Assembly: GCA_946811185.2 (NCBI GenBank)
Contig: OX328102.1
Coordinates: 12,339,194-12,403,193 of the forward strand
Source of the DNA: Hippopus hippopus
Lineage: Eukaryota > Mollusca > Bivalvia > Cardiida > Cardiidae
DNA: 64,000 bases
Reading direction: 5' to 3'
The translations under genes and the position numbers were made by a program. A model generated the notes under the pieces. It did no database searches. It was not told the origin of the DNA and saw only the letters and a program-made list of their open reading frames with translations. Each line of letters starts with the position of its first letter. Position 1 is the stretch's first letter. Positions 11,041 through 21,814 of the stretch are shown in pieces.

Positions 11041-11285
11041 TGTGTTTAAACAGTCCTTTTGGTAAGGTAAAAAAACTTTTGAAAACAATGTATGAAAAGG
11101 AGAAAATGCTGGTAACCAGAGTTTTCTACTTTACCACAATATTTTTCCACCATTAAGTGACATATCCCATCATTCGAGCGCCATGTTTTCTATCGTCTGA
11201 ATAGCTTTCAATTTGGACTTCTCCAAAATTCAGTCTTTCGGTCAATTCTAACAAATTAAGCGATCTCTGCTACAACTAAAAAAGG
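11041..11285. repeat. MITE family B, diverged copy
   Basis: The block AAACTTTTGAAAACAATGTA, GAAAAGGAGAAAATGCTGGT, TTTTCTACTTTACCACAATA repeats the family-B hairpin. The trailing GCTTTCAATTTGGACTT and AAATTCAGTCTTTCGGT match the 3' half of other copies. The TTAA ends are not preserved. Confidence 0.55.
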
Positions 11286-11567
11286 AAACTGAACTTGAAA
11301 AATGCAATCACATGGCATAAAAGTATCAACACTGTCGGTAGAATCTCGTCAGTTTCAGTAAGTAGACCAACAACCTTTCTGTGCTGTGCAAGCTTCCTTC
11401 ATCTAGTTACTCACAGTTACGAAGAAAGACTTTGTGCGTCCTGCTATGAACCAATAGACTATTGTAATTTGGGACCGTGGAATAGAAAAAACATTCTACT
11501 GTGTTAGAGAATTTCTTCACAAGCCTGAAAAACACAGATTACATAAAAAAAAGCAACAAAGACAAAG
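11286..11567. other. intergenic; nothing recognised
   Basis: A 70-residue plus-strand frame (11295-11507) has no recognisable motif or splice context. I see nothing else. Confidence 0.4.
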
Positions 11568-11826
11568 AGACATGCTCTGTGAAAAGGGAGCTTAATGTAT
11601 CTGTAAAAAGTATCGACCAGGTCAGCCTGCGCAGTTCCTGCAGGCTGACCTGGGTCGAAACCTTTTGCTGTTGGTAATTTTTCATGTCTAAGGAGCGTTC
11701 TACCTTATGATTCAGTCGGTAGTTAGACAAAATGGATTTCACGGATCCATGATTATATGAAGGTTTGATTGGTATAACTCATCACGGAGATGCATTAAGG
11801 CCCCATTTGCCAAAACACGGCTCATA
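11568..11826. mobile_element. MITE family A, nearly complete
   Basis: The left end is GAGACATGCTCTGTGAAAAG and the right end is CCAAAACACGGCTCAT, which are inverted relative to each other. The core contains a strong hairpin, CCAGGTCAGCCTGC / GCAGGCTGACCTGG (about 11619-11660). The landmark TTAGACAAAATGGATTTCA is at about 11724. No coding sequence is present. Other copies lie at 8019, 18739, 40836, 42640 and 46624. Confidence 0.75.
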
Positions 11827-11994
11827 ACAAGAGTAGGGCATGTGGGTGCTAGCTATCTGGTACCGGTGTTTTTTTTTTTCCAGAGAGCACTCTTAATAAA
11901 ACATAGGATAACTGTGTCAATCAAAGCGTTGAGAACGCTGATGTGGCATTTGTCAAGGAAGCCACTGTGTAGAATTAATAATTTGAAAACAGGA

Positions 11995-13310
11995 GGGCCA
12001 TGATGGCCCTGGATCGCTCACCTGAGTCAATAGGCGAAATTCACTCCACGTGCGTAATTCAATTTCTGACCAATTGTCTGGTCAATTGAGCTTAAAATGT
12101 GGCCTCTGGAGCGTCCACAAGGAATTTCCTGAAGTTGACCTAGTGACCTAATTTATCACCCGATGTGACCCAATTTAGAACTCGTCAAAACATTTATCAA
12201 GACAAACATTCTGAACAGTTTTCAAGTTAATTCAGCAATAAATGTGGCCTCTAGAGTGCCCACAAGGTATTTCTTAAATTTGACCAAGTGACCTAGTTCA
12301 TGACCCCAGGTGACCCAATTCCAAACTCACCCAATATTTCATCAAGACAAACATTCTGACCAATTTTCAAGTCAATTGAGCAAAAAATATGGCCTTTAGA
12401 GTGCCCACAAAGTATTAGTTTAATTTAACCTTGAGACCTAGTTTATGACCCCAGGTGACCCAATTTTGAACTAACTGAACACGTTGTGCTCATGTGGGCT
12501 AACAAACTTAGAACAGGTTCACTACATACCAAATAACAAAGCTCTATGCTTTCCAGTTTTAGAAAAGAAGAATTTTAAAGTTTTCCTTCTTTGTTCCTTT
12601 GTTCGAACTTGTGACCCCCGGGGCAGGGCCAGTTTTGACCCCAGCGGCATCATTGAACAAACTGGTAGAGGTCCACTAGGAATTGCTACATACCAAATAT
12701 CAAAGCTCCACACCTTCCAGTTTTAGGCAAGAAGAATTTTAAAGTTTTCCTTCTTTGTTTCTATGTTCGAAATTGTGACCCCTGGGGCGGGGCCAGTTTT
12801 GACCCCAGGGGCATCATATGGACAAAATTGGTAGAGGTCCACTAGGAGATGCTAGATGCCAAATATCACAGCTCCATGCCTTCCAGTTTCAGAGAAGAAG
12901 AATTTTAAAGTTTTCTTTCTTTGTTCCTATGTTCGAACTTGTGACCCCCGGGGCGGGGCCAGTTTTAACCCCAGGGTCATCATATGAACAAACTTGGTAG
13001 AGGTCCACTAGGAGATGCTACATACCAAATATCAAAGCTCTACGCCTTCTATTGTCAGAGGAGAAGATTTTCAAAGATTTTGCAATTTTTTTTCCTTTCT
13101 GTTGCCATAGCAACCAGAGTTAAGGGTGGAATTCAATCTCTTGAACTAGTTTGATAGAGCTTCACCCAAGGAACATCCCTGCCAAATTTCACCAAGATTG
13201 GCCCAGCGGTTTAGGAGGAGAAGATGTTTAAAGGAATTCTGGACAGACGGACGCCGGACAATGACCGATCACAATATCTCACCTTAGCACTTCGTGCTCA
13301 GGTGAGCTAA
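11995..13310 (+). mobile_element. Helitron/Helentron-like non-autonomous element, copy 1
   Basis: The left end is a palindrome, GGGCCATGATGGCCC, followed by GCTCACCTGAG. The right end has the complement CTCAGGTGAGC, preceded by a hairpin (AGCAC TTC GTGCT) and followed by CTAA. A hairpin about 10 nt before CTRR is the hallmark of Helitron 3' ends, and subterminal inverted repeats plus a tandem core fit Helentron-derived elements. The core has two arrays: about three units near 145 bp (12095-12480), containing GTGACCTAGTT and GTGACCCAATT, and about three units of 164-166 bp (12520-13060), containing GAATTTTAAAGTTTTCYTTC and GGGGCCAGTTTTGACCCC. No Rep/helicase coding is present. Helitron assignment is inference from the ends. 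Confidence 0.7.
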
Positions 13311-14574
13311 AAAAAAAAGAGAAATATTATTTAAATATTAACTTGAAAATCAACCTCCTAAGCAAATTAATACGTCTCTTTGGTTAAAGGGAGATTACTG
13401 GTGCCTAAGTTTGCGTTATTTGTGTATTGGTGGTCTCCCTTTGATCTTTCAAGAGGAGTCAGGAGTAACGTTCCTTGACGGAAGGATGCACGATGGGTAG
13501 AGAGAGAAGCCATGTAAATATATTGAATTCAATTAAGTTTATACCTGAATACTATGATTTTGAGATATCTTTGGCCGTCAGGACCTAATTCCCAACATTA
13601 CAATAAAGTTTTCTTCCTGTAAATATTCATGCACAATCAAATGAGTAGCGTGCAATCATGGGACGAACAAGCCCAGGGACGAACTGGTTTTGGAACGAAC
13701 AACCCCGGAAGCAAAGCGGTCAGAAGACAAATTTTGTGCATATCATTGCGCCAATAGAAGGCTATGAAGAGGTGAAGCTATTTTTACTCAAAAAGAAGTA
13801 TTTCCACGATCGATAGCCTTTTTCACTTTATTTCAATACGCCATTTCCAATTATATATCTGAGTGCTACTGAAAAACTCATTTGTCTTGAAAAATTGAGT
13901 TTACTTGGGTTTACTTCCTTCGGTTTTGGACAAAATACCATACATGGTCTTCAAAATTCAATATTGAACATTTATTATTGATCTCATAGTGGCATTGTCT
14001 TCGACAAATGCCACAAAAATAGTTTGAGGGTTACCAGCCCTTCTTGTGTTGGTTGACTGATTGATAGCTAACAACTAGTCCAAGTCTGAATTAACTTTTT
14101 ACCAAAGGAGAAAATAATTCCTTGTTGCGTATCCCCTCACACAGAAGAACGCATTACAACAAGAATACATTTACCCCCAAAAAAAGTGCGTAGGTTTAGA
14201 CCAGAATTATGAACATAATTGTGTTTAATCCAATTGAGAGAAAACCACGTACAGTGAATTATTTAAAAAAGACAAAAAGCCATTTCCTGGCTGACACTTT
14301 CTTTGATCTTTAATCTTCCGATTGGCAAATTTATCCTTCCGCGTTAGTGGCATTAGAGTCCGCCATTTATTTACATTCGAAGTGACACAACAAATCAACA
14401 AAACTCAAAAACCTAAATTTAATAGGATTAAAAAACATTTTGGAAAGGTAGGACATTTTCTAGAGTTTTGGATTTAATCACTGTCTGAAATATATCTGAT
14501 GCGTTTGAAAGGGCGAGGTTATAAACAAGAATCTATGTAGTTCCGTACTGGTTGCTATCAAATCAGTTAATTTT
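13311..14574. other. intergenic; small hairpin only
   Basis: A small stem-loop (TGGCATTGTCTTCGACAAATGCCA) lies at about 13991-14014. No gene or repeat family is recognised in the rest. Confidence 0.4.
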
Positions 14575-14609
14575 ACTGGTCGTAACAATGAATGATCAAA
14601 TCTTGTAAT

Positions 14610-15535
14610 TGTAAATGTTGTTGTACTGAATTATAATTGTGTTGGTACTATGGTTTAGTGTATAGTATTTAGCAGTTTACAAGTAGAAACATTGTGAAAA
14701 AGGTTAACATTTTGATAAAAGGTATTTCGAATCATTGGTAAATACGTACAGTGAACTGAGAGATAATGTTGCCATAAGCAGTTTTCAGAAAACATTGTGA
14801 GGGAAGTTAAATTGAATTTATAATTATTATCATTTGATTGTTTTATGTGTATATATTTAATTCAGATGTATTCCTTTTGTGATAGGATCTTGGTATGTTT
14901 GTTATATTGTATTAATGGAACATTATTGGAAAAGGAGCCATGTAAAATGAACTGTGAACTTAATTGTTATCAGGTTGCTACATTGTTACTGTAGCCTGGC
15001 TATCACATGGTTGGAGTGTTTGATGTAGATGAAAATACGTACAAGGCAGAGATAGGGTTCTGTTTCGCTGGTGGTGTGGATGCTACGTGGAGGGAGTTTG
15101 GTAACGCTGGAGTAAAACAAAAGATCGGGGGTCGCAGAGGCCGGAATAGATGTAAACTTGTGGGAGAGAGGTTGGGTCTACAGGTGAACGGCGCGACCAT
15201 ATGCTCTGGTAGATTGTTCTGGTAGATTGCTCTGGTAGATGGATATGAGTAGCCCCACCGGGGAATAACAACTGAACTATTTTGGGATCTATATTTATTA
15301 TACAAAAAGAACTATACCTTTGGTACAGTATTTAGAAGTTACGTTGTAAATTGATTTATTTGGAACTGTATTTAGTACAAAATAAAAGGAAATAGACAAT
15401 GGTGTTATTGTGATAGGTGAAATATTTTATGTATGTATTTAGAATAATTAAATGTTAAAAAATTGGAAATCCTGACTCTTTGATTTATTCATTTAGGTTA
15501 GTGTCCAAACCAACCCTCGGCCGTCTTGTGACTAA
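14610..15535. repeat. 0.92-kb direct repeat, left copy (truncated LTR?)
   Basis: This block aligns from start to end with 16249-17177 at very high identity. Visible differences include a 10-nt stretch (TTGACTTAAT) present only in the right copy near 16610, and one extra 13-nt unit (TGGTAGATTGTTC-type) in the left copy near 15215. Scattered substitutions are few, so the duplication is young. It ends GTCTTGTGAC, lacking the terminal CA of the right copy. Confidence 0.85.
15007..15225 (+). CDS. 72-residue open frame conserved in both direct repeats (left)
   Basis: The frame begins MVGVFDVDENTYKAE and ends ICSGRLFW. It has no signal peptide or recognised domain. The copy at 16661-16879 differs at three residues only (A/G, K/T, F/L). 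Since the surrounding DNA is equally conserved, this identity is not by itself evidence of coding. The opposite strand also carries an open frame through most of it. It may be a chance frame inside an LTR. Confidence 0.25.
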   Translation: MVGVFDVDENTYKAEIGFCFAGGVDATWREFGNAGVKQKIGGRRGRNRCKLVGERLGLQVNGATICSGRLFW

Positions 15536-15775
15536 ATACTTCCTTCTGGGGTTGCTATCGAAATTACAACAATTGCAAACAGTGCATATACAATAAAAAA
15601 CCATTCATTATCAATACTGCTTATCCCTGCCCGACCTAAGGGACAGACTGTCGGACAGGAACAAAATTGATAACTTAAAACTACTAAATTATTTGAAATG
15701 TATATCACTATCCAAACATTCTTTCGAAAAGAAGAAACAGATGACTTAGAAGTAACTTGTCCAAACCATCTATCA

Positions 15776-15793
15776 ATCCCACTTCTGACACCA
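15776..15793 (-). promoter_or_regulatory. putative primer-binding site for reverse transcription
   Basis: The minus strand reads TGGTGTCAGAAGTGGGAT. It starts with TGG, as required to pair with the CCA end of a tRNA, and resembles the primer sites I know from animal gypsy-type elements. It lies 7 nt from the proposed LTR end (15801). A purine-rich AGAAGGAAG precedes the other LTR on the same strand (about 15545). Confidence 0.5.
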
Positions 15794-16040
15794 AATATAA
15801 TGTCATAATGTCACATTGAGTTTATGAAGCATAGAAAGTTTAAGTTTTAAATGGAGTTTAAGAGTAAAGGGTTATGCGTGTGTATGCGAAGGGTTAGGTA
15901 GAGTGCTTGGGTACACTACATTAGGTTTAAAAGTTTAAATGTTGTATGAGCGTGAAGGGTATTGGGTGTGTGTTATTTTTGTGAATGGTTAAATGGTCAC
16001 CATGGTTAGTACTTGTTATGAATTGTGTTCACTGGTATGG

Positions 16041-16150
16041 CCAATCAAAAAGGATTATTCTTGTCTCATGGTGCACGTGGATTGTGTGTATCGTGGGATC
16101 AAGCTAGGTTTTTGGGTATAAAATGAAGGGAGAACAAGCCTCTTTGGACA
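16041..16150 (+). promoter_or_regulatory. CCAAT and TATA box pair
   Basis: CCAAT at 16041-16045 is followed by TATAAAA at 16117-16123, with a GC-richer stretch after it. The spacing is normal for an RNA polymerase II core promoter that would start near 16150 on the plus strand. It lies inside the proposed LTR. Confidence 0.45.
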
Positions 16151-16660
16151 GACATTTTTTTGAAGGGTGGTGTGCGGACTTGGCTGGTTTGATTGTTTGA
16201 TTGTGTGGGCGGGAAGGATATTTTTCTGGGGTGAGTCTTTATTTTATTGTATTTGTAAATGTTGTTGTACTGAATTATAATTGTGTTGGTACTATGGTTT
16301 AGTGTATAGTATTTAGCAGTTTACAAGTAGAAACATTGTGAAAAAAGGTAACATTTTGATAAAAGATATATCGAATCATTGGTAAATACGTACAGTGAAC
16401 TGAGAGATAATGTTGCCATAAGCAGTTTTCAGAAAACATTGTGAGGGAAGTTAAATTGAATTTATAATTATTATCATTTGATTGTTTTATGTGTATATAT
16501 TTAATTCAGATGTATTCCTTTTGTGATAGGATCTTGGTATGTTTGTTATATTGTATTAATGGAACATTATTGGAAAAGGAGCCATGTAAAATGAACTGTG
16601 AACTTAATTTGACTTAATTGTTATCAGGTTGCTACATTGTTACTGTAGCCTGGCTATCAC

Positions 16661-16879
16661 ATGGTTGGAGTGTTTGATGTAGATGAAAATACGTACAAGG
16701 CAGAGATAGGGTTCTGTTTCGCTGGTGGTGTGGATGCTACGTGGAGGGAGTTTGGTAACGGTGGAGTAAAACAAAAGATCGGGGGTCGCAGAGGCCGGAA
16801 TAGATGTACACTTGTGGGAGAGAGGTTGGGTCTACAGGTGAACGGCGCGACCATATGCTCTGGTAGATTGCTCTGGTAG
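16661..16879 (+). CDS. 72-residue open frame conserved in both direct repeats (right)
   Basis: This is the partner of the frame at 15007-15225, beginning MVGVFDVDENTYKAE and ending ICSGRLLW. It lies downstream of the CCAAT/TATA pair at 16041-16123, so a transcript from there could carry it. No domain is recognised. Whether it is translated cannot be judged from two young copies. Confidence 0.25.
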   Translation: MVGVFDVDENTYKAEIGFCFAGGVDATWREFGNGGVKQKIGGRRGRNRCTLVGERLGLQVNGATICSGRLLW

Positions 16880-17212
16880 ATGGATATGAGTAGCCCCACC
16901 GGGGAATAACAACTGAATTATTTTGGGATCTATATTTATTTTACAAAAAGAACTATACCTTTGGTACAGTATTTAGAAGTTACGTTGTAAATTGATTTAT
17001 TAGGAACTATATTTAGTACAAAACAAAAGGAAATAGACATTGGTGTTAATTGTGATAGGTGAAATATTTTATGTATGTATTTAGAATAATTAAATGTTAA
17101 AAAAATTGGAAATCCTGACTCTTTGATTTATTCATTTAGGTTAGTATCCAAACCAACCCTCGGCCGTCTTGTGACATACTGGTCGTAACAATGAATGATC
17201 AAATCTTATAAT

Positions 17213-17708
17213 GCACCATTCTTTTCCGATAAACTTCTGAAAGACATGAAATAATACATCTTATTACACGCAAGTTGAAGAGCAGTTTACTGCATCTCTA
17301 TCACACAACACGAGTTATGCAACAAACTTGGTGAAAGTATAAACCAATGTGCCTTGGAACAGAACTTATTACCGGAAAAGGAAACAATTACCATGGCCCG
17401 TATTCTCTAACCATTCATAAATACATTCTTCGTCTAATTTTCGGGAATTTTCTTAATTTAAAGTAACGCAATTTCTTTTTGGCTACAAGTTTTAGCCGAT
17501 CAGACACTGTGTTACTTTCTAAATGTAGAATAAGACTAAGGATGGTTCGGTTTGGTTTATATGGTGTTTTAAAGCCGTTTCGACATTATTTTGGTTATAT
17601 AGAGGCGGGTAACTAGTGCACCTATCCATGCTTCCCTGGAGTTTCTTTTACAAGTACTTTGTACTTAGTACAAGTACTTTGCACAATATTTTCCCCAAGC
17701 CACTGGCT
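17213..17708. other. intergenic; nothing recognised
   Basis: A short direct repeat (ACAAGTACTTTG.AC) lies at about 17651-17685. No gene or known element is visible. Confidence 0.4.
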
Positions 17709-17965
17709 ACTTCCAATTCAATTTAATTCAATTCTATAGTTTATTAAAGTATTCAGGTCTACGGCCTATAAACATTTACATTCATCACACAATTACAAAT
17801 ACATCGTCGAAACAATGGTCAGCGGTGAGAGAGGAATTAATCCTGTCGCATTGGCAATCATCAATCCTCGGAGAGAAACTTGCTAATCTGAGAATTCGAA
17901 CCAGCGATTCCCTGGTCTGAAGTCCTGTACGCTACCGACTGAGCTACCGGCTGAGAAAGTCTTAG
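17709..17965 (-). mobile_element. tRNA-derived SINE
   Basis: On the minus strand the head reads GCCGGTAGCTCAGTCGGTAG (A box) and GCTGGTTCGAATTC (B box), with about 75 nt in tRNA-like order. A unique body follows and ends in an ATTGAATTAAATTGAATT tail, the short-repeat tail typical of LINE-mobilised SINEs. I did not find a convincing target duplication. Confidence 0.75.
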
Positions 17966-18738
17966 GACGTATTTTAGAATGGTTGGTAAATACGGGCACA
18001 GGACTGGCGTACAGCAAGGATCGCTTCAAATTTTTTTTTTTTGATAATCCCGACCTGAGAAGGTGTAAATCGATCTTTGCAAACATGCAATGGCACATAA
18101 ATCCAGAAATTCTAAAAGACTGTATTTTTTTCCCGGATCACCATGTGCTGACACCAAACATTTCATACCACTAAACAGAGAAACTTAGAGGTTCAGACAA
18201 ATTTTGGAAATTTCAAAGTAACTCAATTTCAAGCTGACTCAACCAAATGTTATAGTAAATCAGAAGTTGTCTTACTTTCTACATTTAGAATAATAGTAAG
18301 CGTTAGAGTGGAAAACATGCAATTGTGGAACTGACCTATTTGTGTGTTACTGGGCTGTATTGATCAGAGCATGGACTGTGAAATGCGGTGGGTAGCAATA
18401 TAAAATAATTCAAATAAAAACTTGATGTAAATGACAGAAGAAGAGTGTACGAGTATAAACTTACACCAATGCACAATTCCAAAAGTCCACACACCTAGCC
18501 AAACAGTCCATGAAGTGTTCTTCCTGGAGGTGGTGTAGCACACTAGATAGCCCGGCTTTGTTTAGCTCTTCTGCGTTGATATTATAATCATCGATGAGTT
18601 GAAAGGTGGGAGATACCTGATTACATTCTGTAATGATACAATCTTGTTATTATCGACACTCCTTGTTAAGTGGTAGGTTCGATAGGTAACCGAGACCGAC
18701 GTCACAGGCTGCCCAGCACCTTTTGGTGCAACATTTAT
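17966..18738. other. intergenic; nothing recognised
   Basis: Short open frames on both strands lack motifs. No repeat family is assigned. Confidence 0.4.
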
Positions 18739-19001
18739 GAGCCATGCTCTGCCAAAGGGGTTTGATGTGTCTCCGTAATGCATGATACCAAGCAAGTCAT
18801 CATATAATTATGAACCAATAAAATCCATTTTGTCTAACAACCTATTTAATCATGAGGTAAATTGATAAACTGACAATCAGAAAATAGACCACCGGCAAAA
18901 AGTTTCCACCCGATCTTCAAGTTCAGCCTGGGCAGTCTGCACGCTGACCGGGGTCGATATCTTCTGAAGATACATGATACCCCTTTTCAGAGAGCATGGC
19001 C
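18739..19001. mobile_element. MITE family A, complete copy
   Basis: The inverted ends are GAGCCATGCTCTGCCAAAGG (left) and GGCCATGCTCTCTGAAAAGG (complement of the right end), matching over about 33 bp. The landmarks AAAATCCATTTTGTCTAACA and the GTTCAGCCTGGGCAGTCTG core are present, in the order opposite to the copy at 11568. No coding sequence is present. Confidence 0.75.
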
Positions 19002-19135
19002 AATAAAATTTGGGTTTTACAAACAGGAAGGTCTGGCAAAACTACAGGGGGAAACAAGACGTGCCATTGAGAAGAGACTGATGCGCCCGAAAGTAGTAAA
19101 CTTTCTGTATGAGCTTTGAACATAAACATTGACTA

Positions 19136-19870
19136 TGGAAACAACACTCACAAACACTTCTGCTCTTGCCTTGACCTTGGTTTTTGACCTATAGATAAGA
19201 TTCTTGCACGCCACACAACATTAATATGTTGTTGACGTGTCTGTAAAGTAATAATGAAATAACTGAAAAGGTAAAAGGCCAGACACTAATATGACCCCGA
19301 AAATTTCTCTTCTTAATGATATCTAACCTTGTTGTGTCCTTGCCCTTTGACATACTTTCAGGCAAGACACGTTGTCTTCTTCTGGTTTACAATTCTTCAA
19401 CGTAATACTGAAATTCAGTCATAATTAAAAAAAGTTACAGGCCGGAAACGAACACAACTCCCCATAAAAGAGAAAGAGAGAGAGACACACACACACACAC
19501 ACCCACACCCACACATTTGGCATCGCTGTGACCTTGACCAATAACCTAAAAACATGACTTTTGTGTATTACACATAATCTTCGTGTTATTAAATTTTGTG
19601 AAAGGTTATTCTGAAATTAAGTAATAGAATTTAAAAAAAAGAAGAAAAAAAAAAAAACAAAAAAACTTAAGGTCCAGAAACAAAAAACGGACGTTTGGCC
19701 TTGCCTTGACCTTGACCTTTGGATATGATTTTTGCACATGGCACATTTTCCTTATGTGGCTGACAATTCTAAACGGTTGTTTTGAAATTCATTTGTAATA
19801 AAAAAGTTACAAGTCAGGCACGATCAACACCTTCCAAAATTTCTCTTTTAAACATGAAATTCATAGTTTC
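19136..19870. repeat. four-unit degenerate tandem array, about 180-190 bp
   Basis: Units begin near 19168, 19340, 19525 and 19700 with TGACCTTGACC-type text. This is followed by ATGATTTTTGCAC-type text, ATGTTGTTGAC or its variants, GAAATTCA..TAATAAAAAAGTTAC, a GGCC block, and CCAAAATTTCTCTT. A CA microsatellite (about 19486-19502) sits in the third junction. The units are well diverged. Arrays of this kind often form the core of Helitron-like elements, but I see no ends here. Confidence 0.65.
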
Positions 19871-21585
19871 TTTTGCATGTGAGTATATTTCAAACAACAT
19901 AAACATGTATTGAAATTAAAATTTATGAATCATTCAAAAAGAGAAAATATATTCCAAAATTAGCAATAAAGAATGGAATGACCAAAGTACATCTGATACT
20001 CACAATAACAGACATTACACTATATACAACATGCGGTATAGTCCATTTGGTTGGTATAAAAACTAACGTTCGGCTCAAAATATTCTACCTAAAAATTCTT
20101 TGGCGAAATTTCTTTACACCTTTCCGAATATTTTACAAAAACTATGAGAGAAAAATACTTGAGGAATTTAAAACAGTATTTTAATGATTTTGTCTATTAA
20201 ATTCAGTGTTTATTTTGACATCTGAAAAAGGTGGAGAACAAATAGAACAGCATGGTCAATTTGAAACCATTTACATATGAGGCTAAGCATATTGAAAATC
20301 TAGGTTCACAATAACTTACCCATACACAGACACTTCATCAATTGTTTAAAGAGAGCAACTTTCAAGAAACATTGCTGGAAAAACAGAAATTGACCTGAAG
20401 AGGTATACCTTGTTTCTTTTCTTTTGAGAATGATATTATCAATTGTCTGAATTATGGATAATTTGTATTACATCTTTTCAGTTAGGAAGATTAATAATAT
20501 TGCTATCTGTTTCGTGGTACAAATAATTTAATATCTATGGCGTGATCATTGTAAAACACGAGATTAACACGTTTGTTTCTATTGATACAGTGCTAATTGT
20601 GTACATAAAGTCAGTACTGAGTCTAAACATGAATGAAATTACTACAAAAACACATGGTTTTATGATGATTTGTTATTGTTTATGGCTGTTCTCCAAATGT
20701 CCCTCACTCCTCTGTGGCTAAGACCAAAAAATGCTAAAATATTATTAAAGAGTTAAATAGTCAAAAGCATGAAATTGAAAATGAAAAGTTATGAAAAATT
20801 AGATTACTGCATGGTTTTTGTAAATAACTAACACTGCAACAAAAAACAAATTATGAAGTAGTTAATCCATTTGAATGCGTTTGATCAAAATGTTACTTTT
20901 TATAGAAACCAAATGGACTATACTGCCTGTACATTACAGATTATTTCTGACAAAACACAGTGAAACGGAAAACCACATCATACTATATAAATCGACGTTA
21001 TTCTAGTATTTTATCAATGAAAGTCAGTTGTCGTAAACAAAGCGTCATTTTTGGTGCACCACCGATGAGGAAGGAAAAACTCAAGGATTTATAGATATTA
21101 ACTGTTTTTGGTAAAAATTGGCAATGATAGAACTATTGAAAATGTTACCAGTAAACATGTGTAAACGAAATCTGATTATTGATGATTCGTACACAAACCT
21201 CCTCCCCTCAAATGTAAGGTCTAGACACGCCCTTTGCTTTCATGACAACCGCTAATGGCAGAAATTGGTGATGCGGCTTTCCTGTGCAAAAATCGCATTG
21301 TTTATTGCAGTAACTGTTGGTAGAAAAACCTGATACCTCTCAAATGGTATACTACTGATAAGGTTTTGTTCTCTAGAATTCACGTGCCAGCTTATTTTAT
21401 AACATAGAGACAGCAGCTTCCCACTGCGAGACTGTACGTTGTCCATAGTGTAAAGTGAGTCTGCATGGATGCTATATTTAAGATATATCATAACGTCATA
21501 TGTTGAAAGCGCCTTAAAACACTATTCTATCGATCATAACGTTATAAAATAGCCAAGAATGCCGGTGATAAAGTTTGAAGTATTG
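19871..21585. other. intergenic; nothing recognised
   Basis: This long AT-rich stretch lacks recognised genes or repeat families. The minus-strand frame at 21252-21491 has no motif or splice support. Confidence 0.4.
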
Positions 21586-21619
21586 TTACAACGTTAAATA
21601 ACGTTATTTAACGTTGTAA
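21586..21619. repeat. 34-bp perfect palindrome
   Basis: TTACAACGTTAAATAAC is followed at once by its own reverse complement, giving 34 bp with no loop and three AACGTT cores. Further AACGT/TAACG words lie within 120 bp on either side (about 21490, 21540 and 21705). It can extrude as a cruciform. Its function is unknown. Confidence 0.8.
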
Positions 21620-21814
21620 GTTATTGCTGTTTGCCCTTGACAACTTGTTGTTTATCGTTTTGAACAAGCGGTTACGTGAAAGACATTGTAATTTTGACAT
21701 GTGACGTCATTAACGTCATAGATGTTACCTGCAACGCCACGCAAATTTTGACATCCACAAATTTATCATTATTTGGCAGTGGAACCCAAGCAATCTATGT
21801 ATACGATATACATA

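Larger units (their letters stand above)
15801..17177 (-). repeat. proposed complete LTR, TGTCA...TGACA
   Basis: The block has short inverted ends (TGTCA/TGACA) on either strand. It includes the right 0.92-kb repeat plus 448 bp (15801-16248) that has no counterpart beside the left repeat. Its orientation is set mainly by the primer-site match, which argues for the minus strand. A TATA box pointing the other way (16117) argues against this, so orientation is uncertain. Confidence 0.5.
14575..17212 (-). mobile_element. LTR-retroelement-like composite flanked by 35-bp direct repeats
   Basis: Two nearly identical blocks of about 0.92 kb (14610-15535 and 16249-17177) are separated by about 0.7 kb. 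The whole is bracketed by ACTGGTCGTAACAATGAATG... repeats at 14575-14609 and 17178-17212, which differ at one of 35 positions. On the minus strand an LTR can be proposed at 17177-15801: it begins TGTCAC, ends TTATGACA, and is followed after 7 nt by TGGTGTCAGAAGTGGGAT, which looks like a gypsy-type primer-binding site. The second LTR (15535-14610) would be truncated. Only about 265 bp lies between them and no gag/pol is present. A 35-bp duplication is too long for an LTR integrase, so the insertion mechanism is unclear. Confidence 0.6.

Noticed and set aside
15003..15305. Minus-strand 100-codon frame opposite the 72-codon frame
   Set aside because: It mirrors the same repeat DNA, and the copy at 16657-16899 is shorter and diverges at the N-terminus. 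Neither has a recognised domain.
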